Notes under the pieces: model-generated | What the model was told of the DNA's origin: nothing | The model's database searches: none | The model's input: the letters and a program-made list of their open reading frames with translations, nothing else | Origin: Sitta carolinensis | Lineage: Eukaryota; Chordata; Aves; Passeriformes; Sittidae | DNA: 64,000 bases | Assembly (NCBI GenBank): GCA_032173965.1 | Contig: JAVUNC010000004.1 | Span: forward strand, 57,721,501 to 57,785,500 | Direction of reading: 5' to 3' | Shown: piece after piece, positions 13,701-24,775 of the stretch | Layout of the letters: every line of letters starts with the position of its first letter | How positions within the stretch are numbered: position 1 is the first letter of the stretch | Translations under genes and position numbers: made by a program

Positions 13701-15935
13701 GAACACTATTGCTTGGTGTTGGGTGACAGAAAATGTGCATAAAGATCTTCTGGGTACTCTTGAGCCTGTTAGAGTGTTGGAAGGAAAAGGGAAGCTCCCT
13801 ATTGGCTTGAATGTACTTTGACTCTTTCAATGCTCAACAGCCATAGCAAGGAAACTAATTTATTTAACCTTTTGAAATTAATTTGTTTTAAACCATTTCT
13901 AATATTATGTTTATAAGACTTAATATGCTCATATAAATCCTAACCTTTCTTGAACAGATGGTGATAGTGATGGCAATGAGAATGCTATTGAATGGCATAT
14001 GAGAAACATGATGCCTCAGTAATGTATTTGATTGCTGATGGTCAAGCAAGAGCCTAAGGTTATCACAAGGATATCTGTTTTGAATAAATCTGTTTCAAGT
14101 TTTCCATAAAAGTTTTGATGCTCTTGACCCTGACCAGGTGCTTACACATGTAGTTGCTCGGTGCATACACGTCTGAGAATATTTTTCTGAAATTACATTT
14201 TAGTTTAGCATTAAAGGTTAAATTCCAATTGTATATACTCTTAATTAATTACCAATATTAAGTGACAGAAATAAAATAAGGACCTTTCCTATTAAATAGA
14301 TTGAATTTATATAAGTTGCTACAGCAAAATATTTGGTCAAATTGCATTGCATCAAAATAACCCAAAGATAATTACATTTCAAACATTGCATATACATATT
14401 TTTACTTTGTTTAAACTAAAAAAGAACATGGTAGAATTCTTTAAAAAAAATAAAGGGGAAAAAAAGGGCAAAAAGAAATGTGTATCTCTAATCTTTGCAA
14501 CAATTTAGTACAATATGTTGTAGTTGTGGCATACTGATGGCTGACACAGCAGGCAGTGGATAATGCTGTGTAACCTGACATTCCTCCATTTTGCTTTATT
14601 TCCCTTAGCAGAAATAGAAACTGCACAAAACTTGCTACTGTCTTCTTTGTGTGGTCTTACTATGTGAGTAAACAGATCAAGAAATATCTCTTATTTCCAT
14701 TCTCCCCTTAGAGCGCAAAATTAGTCTTTTGGTGTTTGCACTTCTATTAGGGACTCTTTTATCTGCTAGGGAGAAAAAAAGTCTTCCACAGGAGCAGTAA
14801 TCACTGGGGTAGGAGGGTTATGTTGATTATTACATTGGAACATGCTTGAAACTTTTTTTCTGCTTGTAGGGACTATGATCTTTTTGGTTTAAATCACCAC
14901 TTGGAATCTTCAACCATAGAAGGTCACTAAAAGAGTTTAAATATCTTGCATGAGGATGGAGATTTACAGGAGAATGGTTTGTGAGCAATGCAGGTATGTT
15001 AGTGCTTAGATCAGGTGTGATTCACTGCACACCTGTAAATTTGCAAAGATGTATGCGGTGAATTTCAGTAAATTAGGATTTACTGATTTAACTGTCTGTT
15101 ACAAAGGACAACTTTAGGCTCTTAAGGGTCAATTTTAGGGATTACTACACTTTGTTCAAATGGATTACAGTTATAAACAAGAGGAATTAAGGGAGTGTTG
15201 ATACGTATTCCTGTTTGCATGTTAAGACTAAAACAAATTTTTGCTCTAAACTGAGGGCGTAAGGAAGAATGAACGTGTTATTAGTCTATTTCTGTTTATT
15301 TATACTAAAAATTCCCACTCACTTTATGGCAAACTTCCCCTTTAGAGCATATGGAAACCTGGTGAGAGCAGTCCCAATTAAATTTTTCTGGGGTGGTGAA
15401 GAAAACTATTTTGAGGATGTATTAGTATTGGGAATAAAAAGAGGTCCAAAAACTGAGTTAATCCACAGATGTGGAATAACTATGGCCCTGCTATTTCTCT
15501 TGTTAAGCATTCTACTAATATACAAAGAGGTGATCTCAGAAAATTGGTTCAATCTAGTCCTACTCTGAGACATGTGGGCCCACATCTTGAAAAGATCAAT
15601 TTGGTTTCTTCTGGTTCAAAAATTAAGCTAACTACCAAGAAGGTAAAATAGAGGTACAGGTTTCTAGCAATTTAAATTGATAAAACTGTTCTGCACACTG
15701 CTTTAAATAGTGTTCTTTAACTATCAATTAATTGACTTTTTTAGGAAATCACAATGTACTGCCAGGACAGGTAAATGTATTAGTGGTTATCCCAAACATA
15801 CTTTCAGCAGAAACTTTATAAAATGATAGATATTTACTAGATGGTATTTTAAAAAAATAAGTGGAGTGCTGAAATGCAGTGTTTGTCAAATTGCTCATTT
15901 GATGAAAGCCCATTTAAGCAGTTCACTATTTTAAT
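7763..15935. other. unassigned non-coding DNA with GC-rich pockets
   Basis: No supported gene or recognised repeat. GC-rich pockets at about 8680-8850, 9940-10330 and 11190-11400 carry overlapping open frames on both strands (up to 129 codons at 9901-10290, minus), the usual sign of stop-poor GC-rich sequence rather than coding. A 14-bp imperfect tandem duplication lies at 13668-13695. T runs occur near 8548 and 9579. Confidence 0.55.
13668..13695 (+). repeat. 14-bp tandem duplication, one mismatch
   Basis: Units tttctattaggcac and tttctaataggcac lie directly next to each other (13 of 14 identical). This looks like a simple slippage or staggered-break duplication. Confidence 0.85.
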
Positions 15936-16640
15936 ACTAAGTGCCAGGTCCTGCATTTAGGTCACAACAACCCCTGCAGTGCTACAGGCTGGGGACAGAG
16001 GGGCTGGGAAACTGCCCAGCAGAAAAGGATGTGGGAGTGCTGGTCCACAGCAGCTGAACAGGAGCCAGCTGTGCCCAGGTGCCAGGAAGGCCAATGGCAT
16101 CCTGGCCAGCAGGATCTGGGCAGTGACTGTCCCCCTGTACTCAGCACTGGTGAGGCTGCCAAGTTTTGGGCCCCTCACAACAAGAAAGACAGTGAGGTGC
16201 TGGAGCGAGTCTGGAGGAGGACAACGGAGCTGGTGAAGGGTCTGGAGCACGAGTCCTGTGAGGAGTGGCTGAGGGAGCTGGGGGTGTTTCATCTGGAAAA
16301 AGAGACACTGAAGGGGGACCTGCTACAACTACCTGAAAGGAGGCTGTAGCCAGGTGGCAGTCAGTCTGTTCTCCCATGGAACAAACGACAGGATGAGAGG
16401 AAATGGCATCCAGTTGTACCAGGGGAGGTTCAGGTTAAATTTATCAGGATAAATTTCTTCACCAAAAGAGTTGCCAAGTATTGGGACAGGCTTCCCAGGG
16501 AAGTGGTTGGGTCCCCATTCCTTAAAAATGTATAGATGTAGCACTTAGGGACTTGGTTTAGTGGTGAACTTGGCAGTGCCCAGTTAACAGTTGCACTTGT
16601 TGATTCTAAAGTTACTTTCCAATGCAAATGACTTTATCAC
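15936..16640 (+). mobile_element. CR1 LINE, ORF2 C-terminal part and 3' UTR (best preserved copy)
   Basis: This copy starts at 'agtgccaggtcctgcattta', in the region coding for the end of the reverse transcriptase ORF2, and runs through the stop into the 3' UTR. It ends near 'ttccaatgcaaatgacttta', the worn equivalent of the CR1 3' terminus. A recognisable ORF2 C-terminal peptide is open between about 16185 and 16349, with the family's LERVxRRxTELVKGLEH block and then EERLRELG-type and GDLxxLxxYL-type segments. Short deletions, for example after 'aatggcatcctgg' (about 16100) and after 'ctggtgaggctgcc' (about 16160), break the frame, so no protein can be made. It is 5' truncated and lacks the reverse transcriptase core and endonuclease. 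An (AT)n array begins almost directly at its 3' end. Confidence 0.95.
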
Positions 16641-16660
16641 TATATAATACAACATAATAC

Positions 16661-16663
16661 AAT

Positions 16664-16704
<41 letters not shown>

Positions 16705-16739
16705 TATATGATATATATAATATATATATAATATATATC
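16661..16739 (+). repeat. (AT)n microsatellite with interruptions
   Basis: The perfect AT alternation spans 16667-16697. It continues, broken by single extra A or G bases, to about 16739. It sits just past the CR1 3' end, and CR1 3' termini are short tandem repeats that can seed such arrays. It is strongly self-complementary and prone to slippage. Confidence 0.95.
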
Positions 16740-17875
16740 AATGTTAGAAACTGAGGAAGCAGATATAGAATAACTGTGCCTGTTCAGCTGCATAAGAGAT
16801 ATCTACTCTGTTTCAAGCCTTCCTCATTCTGCATTAAGCTCCAGGATAAACTCTTTCTGTTTTTATCCAAGACTTTGTACTCTGTCTTTCAGATGGTGTA
16901 CATCCTCCTTGCTGTGCTTTTATCCCACATGGGCGCATTTCTTTCCCTAAACTGGCATTCATCTAGCCATTTATTTCACTGTCTTTGCCTTTTGTTTTTT
17001 TCCCCATATGATTGCATTTCCAGCCCACCGACTTACCTATGATGGAAGCATAGCCCCCACCCACCCTGTGTGCTTTGCAGCCTTCATAGGCCCCAGCTGA
17101 TAAATGAAACAGAGAAGAGTACAACACAAAGCAAATTAAATAAATTATGTGTTTGAGCACAGCAGGATTCCTGATGATCTGCACTATGCTTGGGATGTAC
17201 AGTGAAAATACTCTGAGAAAAATGTTACCGCTTAGCTAGTCTTTGTCTAAAATATGGTAAAGCCACTGTTACATTTAAAATTGATCCAAAATCATACAGG
17301 TTTTTGAAATCAATAAACGAGAGGTAGCTGAAGCCAATTTTCTGTAGTAATTTTAGGAGCTTTGACAGAATCTACTGTTTTGTGTACTTATATCAGGGCT
17401 CTTGTTTGTCTCTCACCATCATCAATGGCAAGCTTCCATCCACTTCAGTTCTGCCACATTACCTGCAAAAGGGCACAATTTCAGTAATGCAAAGCTTCTC
17501 CTAAAATCACAGCGAGAGAAGTCACGTACCTGGTAGAATAATTGGAAACATGTACACAGTAATATGCTTTTCAAAATGTACTTTTTTCCCCCAGAAAACT
17601 CCACCAAATATGTCAAAATTTGTAGTTTTAGAAAGGTTTTCTTTAAATTTAAATAACCAATGGCAACAGCTTTGGTGTATGCTTTTATACTACTACTACT
17701 TTGAGTCAATGCTCAAGTTTTCCTTCACACTTGTTAATAAGAACAGGGAAGATACAAGGAACCTTTTTATGCTACCATGTTTATGTGGACTTGTACCACA
17801 TGTACTTGTGGATTTTTCACTTTGTGAAAAATTTAGTTTAAGTGTTGGGATATCCTGAAGAATAAATCAGATCTT

Positions 17876-17876
<1 letters not shown>

Positions 17877-17915
<39 letters not shown>

Positions 17916-17931
17916 TTTTTTGTTTTTTTTT
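17877..17931 (+). repeat. long poly(T), 38 T then two G-interrupted T runs
   Basis: T at 17877-17914, then GTTTTTT and GTTTTTTTTT. It is the longest homopolymer in the window. A poly(A)-tailed retroposon in minus orientation would put its body downstream, but no AATAAA complement or known SINE or pseudogene sequence follows within the next 100 bases. Bird CR1 does not carry a poly(A) tail, so the origin is unclear. Confidence 0.95.
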
Positions 17932-18928
17932 AATACCAAGTTATCTCTCTTGATTTAAGATATTCTCTAATGTTGTATATATTTTGATACAGGTATACAT
18001 TTCTTTCTGGGAAATTTAATCTGAGATTTTATTAAGGACCTTTGTGTGGTTGTGTGTGTGTGTTTCCTTTCATTTATTTATGTATTTATTTATTTTTCTT
18101 AATTAAAGGAGAACAATCTGGCCTCAATTCATTTTCATATTATTTTCATTTTTTTTCTTGCAGAGTTGGGAATCTGCTTTGTAGGATTTTGAATTGCATT
18201 CTCTATCCTCTGTTTATCCAGAAGGTCTTGTGATCCAGTTGCATTGAAAGTGTGAGATTTTCAATATTTTTGCCTTATGACTGCAAGGTGAGGGTGATTG
18301 CATTTAAAGGTTAGAACACGAGATTGTTTCCGGTCCTTGTCCTTTTAAGACATGCAGCATATTTCCCTTTCCTCAACCACAGATTATCTACTGCTCTTTG
18401 CATTTTAGAGTAAAAACCTTTTTCATGCAATAACTGTGCTGACATTCACTGGAAACAAGGAAATGTTGACATTTTTTTGAATGAAAAATTGTAACAATCT
18501 AATTTTAAATGACTAAGAAATGATGAACAAGTTAGCTGTTACAGAAGGTTTGCATTTCCTGTAATCCCAAGAATAGTATTTTGCTGGAATTTATTTTTTA
18601 CAAGATTTACAGAACTGGAAGAGTTAATCTTCTAACAGGAATAACTAAACAGCAGCCTTAAAATCAGAGGATATTTTATTGTTGGATGTAACTTGCTATG
18701 GTCACTAACTCATCTGTTCAGCTTTTGACTCAGATTCTCTGCATTTTTGTCTATATCTTTATGGTAACATTATTAAATTTATAGATTTACAGTGATGTTT
18801 TAGAAACATATAGGTTTGCAAACATATTTTTCACCCATGAAAGAACTGAAAGCAATCTTTGAAATGTGTTTACAGCTCACCCAATTATCTTAAGAGCACA
18901 TCCTTTTAAAAAAAAATTGCTTCCTCTC

Positions 18929-18954
18929 TACAAACTACTAGTACAAACTACTAG
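18929..18954 (+). repeat. 13-bp perfect tandem duplication
   Basis: The unit tacaaactactag occurs twice with no gap or mismatch, which points to a recent local duplication. Confidence 0.9.
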
Positions 18955-18979
18955 AAACCTTAGCCTTAAGATGAAAATG

Positions 18980-19800
18980 GTTCCGACGGTGGGAGGCTAT
19001 TTTTAAACTTCAACAGATTAATTTTAGAATTTGATAGATCTTATTTTCCTTTAAGGTCTGCTGATTTACTACGGCAGTTAGCAGGTTTAGTTGCGTGCAG
19101 ACACAGGCTGAGATTTGTGAGCGTTTCCCATGTCCTGAAAGGGTAGCCGATGCCGGATTGCAGAGCTCAAGGCATTTCCCATTTTTCAGCACAGCCTACC
19201 ACCTTCTGCTCCTAAGGGCGTGCTAGCATGCCCACGGTACGTCTTCTCTTGAAAATATGTTTCTGGTTCAGCTTCCTTGCCCCGAGACTTTTCTATTTTG
19301 GTTCCCAGCGTCATGTGATCCCCCTGGCCAGTGAGAGCCCTGCAGAGGGAATGGCAACAGGCTGCTGGGAGCAATGTAAGTCAGAAAAAAACTCTTGGTT
19401 TTTGCAGTTTCTGTCCCTCACACTCAATTTTTAACACTGCTTTTGCCCTGAACTTTTGCCTGGCACGCCCTGTTATACCTATGGAAATTCTTAGAAGTTG
19501 GGTGTTGTGGTTTGGATTTAGTTTTTAATCTTTCAGACGTTACTTTTCTTACTATGTTCCTTTTTTCCCTGTGTCCCGCAGTGCTGCTGAGAAGCCTAAA
19601 TAAGCAACAGAAAACAAGCCAAAGGCATTGAAAAAGTTTCCTAAAGTCTGTTTTAAGGTGAAGATTTCAGGTGTAGTAGTACTTTATTTAATGTGTGCTA
19701 CAGACGGTGCCATAAATCCGGTGCTGCAGTCGAAGGAAGGATGTGACCCCCTTGTCCCGCCCTGCAGCCCCTCAGCCAAAATCCTTCGTGTAGGTACAAA
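18980..19800. other. CpG-enriched stretch, candidate regulatory or weak island
   Basis: By eye about 13 CpGs lie between 18980 and 19330, and about five more between 19600 and 19800, against nearly none in the neighbouring kilobases. GC content is only moderate, so this is not a classic CpG island. No TATA box, clear first exon or recognisable coding frame is attached. It could be a weak promoter or enhancer kept free of methylation, or the remnant of a CpG-rich repeat. Confidence 0.35.
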
Positions 19801-21329
19801 GACAATAGTAAATAAAATAACCTGAAATCTCATGCTGCTGCCTTTACCAGCTGGCAGAGACATAATGGGGAGAGGACTTAGAGGAATTAGAGGGCAGTCA
19901 CATGCAAGGCAGTGCATCGCTTTTGTGGTATGAATGAAGAGAAATACTGTATTTTGATCTCAGCTGAGGCTGAGCAATACTTACAGCACATGATATTGAA
20001 ACCATGTATTTAGTGAGATTTATCATCAGGGTGCTTCAGGTTACAAAGTAAGAGTCTGATCTTTCTATTTTTTAACACTGAACTCAGTTGGTAAAATTTA
20101 CTTGGTAATTACTGGTTTTCTCTTACTGTTTTTTTTTTTTTTTCTTGGATAAATATGATTTTTCAAAAATCATTCTCCCCCATAGTTGAATATATATATG
20201 TTTAACTTTTTTTCTGTGTTTGGGTTTTTGCTTTTGTTTTGATTTAATCTGGTTTTATTTTTCTTTCTTCCAAATTACATATGCTTTCTTTCGCATTTAC
20301 TTTAAAGTTTTGGAGTTAGCATTTAAGTGTTGCTAAGCTTATTTTAAACTTGGGTTCCTAAGTGATAAGCCTTGATATCGTACAAAAGTTGGAGAATGAG
20401 TGTTTGGAAAAAGGTGTGATGAAATAAGCTGGAATCTTTCTATTTCCCTTCATGGCCTATAGCCTGGACCTCCTATCACATCACTGGGAGGTGCAGAGGC
20501 CATTACTGAACATGGCTTAATTTTCTTTATGTTTCTGATCTATGCTCTGATGAACAGGTAATAAATGAAGGACCATTGGAAGTCTTTCTTGTCTTTCTCC
20601 CTTCCCCAAATTAATTCTGAACAGAGAAATTTCACATAATGGTTGCACTGAAGTAGAAAGAGCGCATTGGGTTTTCAGTTCATTTCTCATCATCATAGGC
20701 AGTGGAAAAGGAAGTCCCAAATTCTGTGTTGGTTGAATTGTTGCAGTGTCAGAAGAGCAACGGCACCTCTGTGTAAACACCTGACTCAGAAACTGAAAGC
20801 AATTAGAAAAAGGCACACTCATTGTGCAAAGTAGGTGAAATTTAGGAGCCAATCTGACAGAACTTTTATTTAAAAGATTTATTTTGCTGGTTTTGATGAT
20901 AAAGTGAAGCATGTGCAGGACTGAAGATTGTTTATAATGATTTAAAGAAAAACATTTGTCCATTAGGTTATAAGCCAAGTTCTAACCCAGTGTTGCCTTT
21001 TTGCCTTCACTTCATGAATTTGCACGGTACCAATGTGAAATAATGGGAATTTTGAGATTGCAGCTCAGAGCTGGATTTCCTGTTGCTTCCTACCATGTAA
21101 TGTTTGGGCTTGTGAACACAAGCCATAGAATTGTGTCAAACTTGTGGTAACCAGAGAAATTGCAGCAGGTAAAATAATATGAGTTAAATTAGGTCTGTGT
21201 TATCACTTATTTTCTTTTTCTTTTTTTTTTTTTAATTTTTCTCCTACTGATTTATTTACTTTGTGCTCATCAGTTATCTTTGTTTCTGAAAAGAAACATA
21301 AGAACATAACAAAAACAAAGGCGGGGGGG

Positions 21330-21515
21330 GTGGACAGTGAAAAGCTTGGTGACAAGGACAGTTGCACAGGTTTCCCGGAGAGGTCGTGGAGCCTCCATCC
21401 TTGGAGATATTCCCAAGCCCTGACCCCGAGTAACCTGCTGTGGGTGACCCTGCTCGAGCAGGGGTTGTGCTGCCTGACAGGGACTCTGAGGTGCCTCTGA
21501 GCCACGGTGATCCCA
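21330..21515 (+). mobile_element. CR1 LINE 3' UTR fragment
   Basis: The stretch 'gtttcccggagaggtcgtgg' followed by 'agcctccatccttggagata' and 'ttcccaagccctgacc' matches the avian CR1 3' UTR block 'ttgcccagagaggttgtgga' + 'tctccatccttggagatatt' in order. After it come 'taacctgctgtgggtgaccc' and 'tgctcgagcaggggttg', also in family order. Only about the last 180 bp of the element are present. The terminal ATTCTRTG-type repeat is not recognisable. A G8 run lies at the 5' edge (about 21323). It is non-coding. Confidence 0.9.
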
Positions 21516-24500
21516 TCAGGCTCAGAATTCCCCTCTGCCATTTGGAGCCGTAGGCAGCCCTGCTACGCTGGGGAGAGATCAGGAGCTTTTGATCTTAGAC
21601 TGTCACTCTCATAGTTTAGACCTTGTAATTTTGCTGCCTCAGTTGAGTCATTAATCATTCATTTGGCATGATGGCCATATTTGTCTTGCTGGCAGTGCCC
21701 AACACACCTTGCCTGAAATGTCAGTGCCCAGCAAGGGAGTGAGTGAGCTACTCCAAGGCACTTCAGGCAGCAGTCTCTAATCCCATGTCATTTGTCTGCT
21801 GTCTCCTCAGGCACTGAGGAGACAGTGATGAACAGAGAATGAGAAAAGAGTGAAATTAATGAGTACCATGGGAAAAGGGTAAGTAGAAAGTAAAGGTACA
21901 GAGCTAACATGGACCGTGTTCTTACACCCACCTTGCTACTCTGCTTGAATCTCGCTGTGGCATCTCCAGAAGCTGAGGAGGGGATGAAGACTGCACAGGC
22001 TGTGCCAGGGTTTGTGGAAGAAGCAGATCTCCCAGGAGCCCTTGGAGGCTAATGGAAGACATTAAGCCCCAGTCCCATACACTGCATGCAGAGTTGTACT
22101 CCAGAGACGTGATGAGTGGTAGGCACAAGGGAACATAAGATCACTGGGTAGGAAATGGAAGCACGAAAACAGAGAAAAGAGAAAAAAAAAATTTATTTTT
22201 TTATATATTGAAAAAAGTAACATAAAATGCTCATGAAAGGTGTAGATAGTTCAAATAATGCCTTTCACATTAACATATAAATATAATTTTAAATGAAAAT
22301 GGCAAAGACTAATAGTCTGACATGCGTTTTGAAGGGGTTATTTCAAATTTCGTTCTGTCGTAATGCCGTAGGTGATGATTTTGCTTAAAGACTATTTATC
22401 TTGATGAGATTTGGAACACTTATTCTGAAAGCAATTGCCAACATAAATCCAAACAGGTGTGACTGTGAATAAATTCAGACTGGAGCTGTAAAAGCAGATG
22501 TGTTCAGCCTTCTATCAGAGGGGTAGGCTAGGACATGTTGCTGTTTACAACAGGCTCGGGGAGTTGGCTGCAGGAGGTGAAGGTTTGGTAGCAAGGATTA
22601 CACTCAGTGAATCGGATGTCTATTTCCATTTCTGGCTAAATAGTGTAATTAGAATTTAGACAGTATTTTTTTTTCCCTGAAGAAGGGACATTTTAAAAAT
22701 ATGACCATTTATTTTCTTAATATATTATACGCTTCTATTTTTCTTCCTTTTTGGAGAATAATGCTATAGATAAATGGGAAATAAATTTGTGCAATGCTTT
22801 CTTGCAAATGGATATGAGCAAGGGTGAAATACTCCTTTCTATGAATTTTAGGGAAAAAATCCCCACGTTCCAAGAATCCAGAAGCAGCTCAGTCTGGCAG
22901 CATGCAGTTGATGCTTGCAAACTAGTCTGAGAAAGAAGATGAATCTGGAGGAAAAGATTTTTAAATAGTTACTTGATATTGAAAAATTTGCTAGATCTAC
23001 AAGATATACATTTTTATTTTTGTGGCTAGCATTTGTATATTTGCATATTTATTTAGTCTGTAAAAAGCTCTTTTCTATATTCTATGCTAAAAGTAATTTT
23101 ATTTATAATTTTACTAACCTATAATTTGGGTTGTCAATATTTGATTTTACTTTTTTAACAATTTCTGTTGTTACAATTACTTACTGCAGAAAAAAGAACA
23201 GCCTTTTTGTTTAAGTATATTTTAAAATCTAAATGGTAAAACTTGGTTGGGTTTTTAAAGTGGAAAAAATACTTGATTTAAAAAAAATATTTTTTGTGGG
23301 ATTTTTCTATGTTTTTATTAATACTCAAAAATAATAGTTTTATTACAAAGTCCTTCAAGTACTAAAAATACCATTTGTCTTGTGTTTCATTATTTTAAAA
23401 AATTGAATAGTTAAAGGTGAATAATCTGCAATGAAACAAGTCTGGAATTGTATGTTTATGTTTCAGATATTTTGTTTTTCAAAGAGTCCAATTGCAGTTC
23501 CATATAGAGATATTAATTTTGTTTCTCTTCAAAAGTTCTAAATAGCTTTCATTGACAATTTTTGTGGCTTTTGATAGCACAGTGATTTTGGGTTAGATCT
23601 GCCAAGATTCCTTGGGGATTATCATAACTGTCAATTCAATCTTTGCATCATCTGTGGCAGCTAAACCTAAACACCATAAAGCCAAAATTGGTCAGATATG
23701 AATTTTGGCAATTTTGTCAAATCACTTGGTTTGAAATCCAAACCAACTGAAAACAAAAATCTTTATATTTTGTTCTTTGAAACCTGCCTATAGTTTTGCC
23801 TTCTGTGTTCTTCAAGTGGAGATAAACTGGTTGTGTCTTCACAAATAAGGTCATTGAGATTTTGTTTTGCAATTATACAGTATTACACAGTATTTCACTG
23901 CTCATTTTATTGGTTTCATCAATTTTGAGGTAATGGACTTGAATGGTATTTGTGGGCTCACATTGCTATGTGGCTGTAAATCGACAGCCTGCTTACTCAT
24001 TCCAAAATGCCATTAATCTCAGACTGTGCTGAGGCAAGTCCATTGGCAACTGTTGTCAGGTTGTGTTCCCTCTATCCCAAGAAATCACTCAATTGCTGCT
24101 TTTGTTGTCTTCCTCTGGCTTTGTCTGAAGGGCACTTTTTATATAGGCATTGAAATCTTGCTTGGACACATATGGATATAAAAGCAACCATGAACCCCTA
24201 ATCTCATGTGCTTGTTAGAAAGCTGTGTGCATCTCCTAACATTTTTTGTCCCAACTAGTCTGATAGTTCTCCCTTGTCAACCTGAACTTTCTGTAATTTA
24301 AACTGGGCATATTTCTTGTGGAATTGTTTCTTGTCCTGTCATGGGTGTTGCTCTATCCAGCTCTGCACCAAAGAGGAGAGCCTTCCAGTGGTGTTCCTGT
24401 ATTTGCTGGTGTTCCAGTGCCGTGAGCACTGGTAGGGGGCACAATGCTTGTTGTAACTTCTTGTCAGGCTGAACCAGACCCTGGGCCCTGTGTCAGGCTT

Positions 24501-24544
24501 TACTGCAGTTGCCCTAACTCTGACAACCAGCCCAATGCTTGCCC
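21516..24544. other. unassigned non-coding DNA
   Basis: No gene or repeat family recognised. It contains a 12-bp-stem perfect hairpin at 21799-21825. The stretch from about 22640 to 23560 is very AT-rich with A and T runs. The block from about 24340 leads without a clear border into the minisatellite that follows and might be part of the same older element. Confidence 0.55.
21799..21825. repeat. perfect inverted repeat, 12-bp stem, 3-nt loop
   Basis: CTGTCTCCTCAG, loop gca, CTGAGGAGACAG. The arms are exact complements. There is no T run after it and no longer flanking pairing that would suggest a miRNA precursor. Confidence 0.9.
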
Positions 24545-24775
24545 TCAAAAGGTGTGGGCTAACAAGCTCTGAAATTCTAACAGTACACTTTCTCAAAAAT
24601 GATGGCTAAGAAACCCTTAGATTTTGTACAGTACACTTCACTAAATTCTCAACTCCCACAAAATGCTTCTCAAAGGTGCAGGCTAACAAGCCACAACATG
24701 TAACTAAAGGTGCTGGTTAGCAAGTCACAGCACCACTGCTCAAAGGTGTTGGCCAAAAAGCCACAACACCCTTCC
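24545..24775 (+). repeat. degenerate minisatellite, about 35-bp unit
   Basis: The motif 'aaaggtg-gg-taacaag-cacaaca' recurs with starts near 24548, 24672, 24706 and 24742. The last three are spaced 34 and 36 bp apart. A weaker copy, 'aaatgatggctaagaaaccc', lies near 24594. The three clustered units share caaaggtg, ggctaacaagccacaac and variants. This may be a free minisatellite, or the tandem-repeat part of a diverged retroviral LTR reaching into flanking DNA. I could not find LTR ends or a primer-binding site. Confidence 0.8.

Larger units (their letters stand above)
16741..21329. other. unassigned non-coding DNA with a CpG-enriched stretch
   Basis: No supported gene. It holds a long poly(T) (17877-17931), a 13-bp perfect tandem duplication (18929-18954), a CpG-enriched stretch (about 18980-19800) and the longest open frame of the window (20517-20978, minus, 153 codons). 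That frame contains no motif I recognise. Confidence 0.55.

Noticed and set aside
16029..16377. Several frames of 60-110 codons on both strands.
   Set aside because: They are fragments and shadows of the CR1 ORF2 C-terminus already annotated at 15936-16640, not separate genes.
20517..20978. Longest open frame in the window (153 codons, minus strand).
   Set aside because: It has no recognised domain, signal peptide or repeat. It has no promoter or splice context I can see, and one frame of this size is plausible by chance in 64 kb on six frames.
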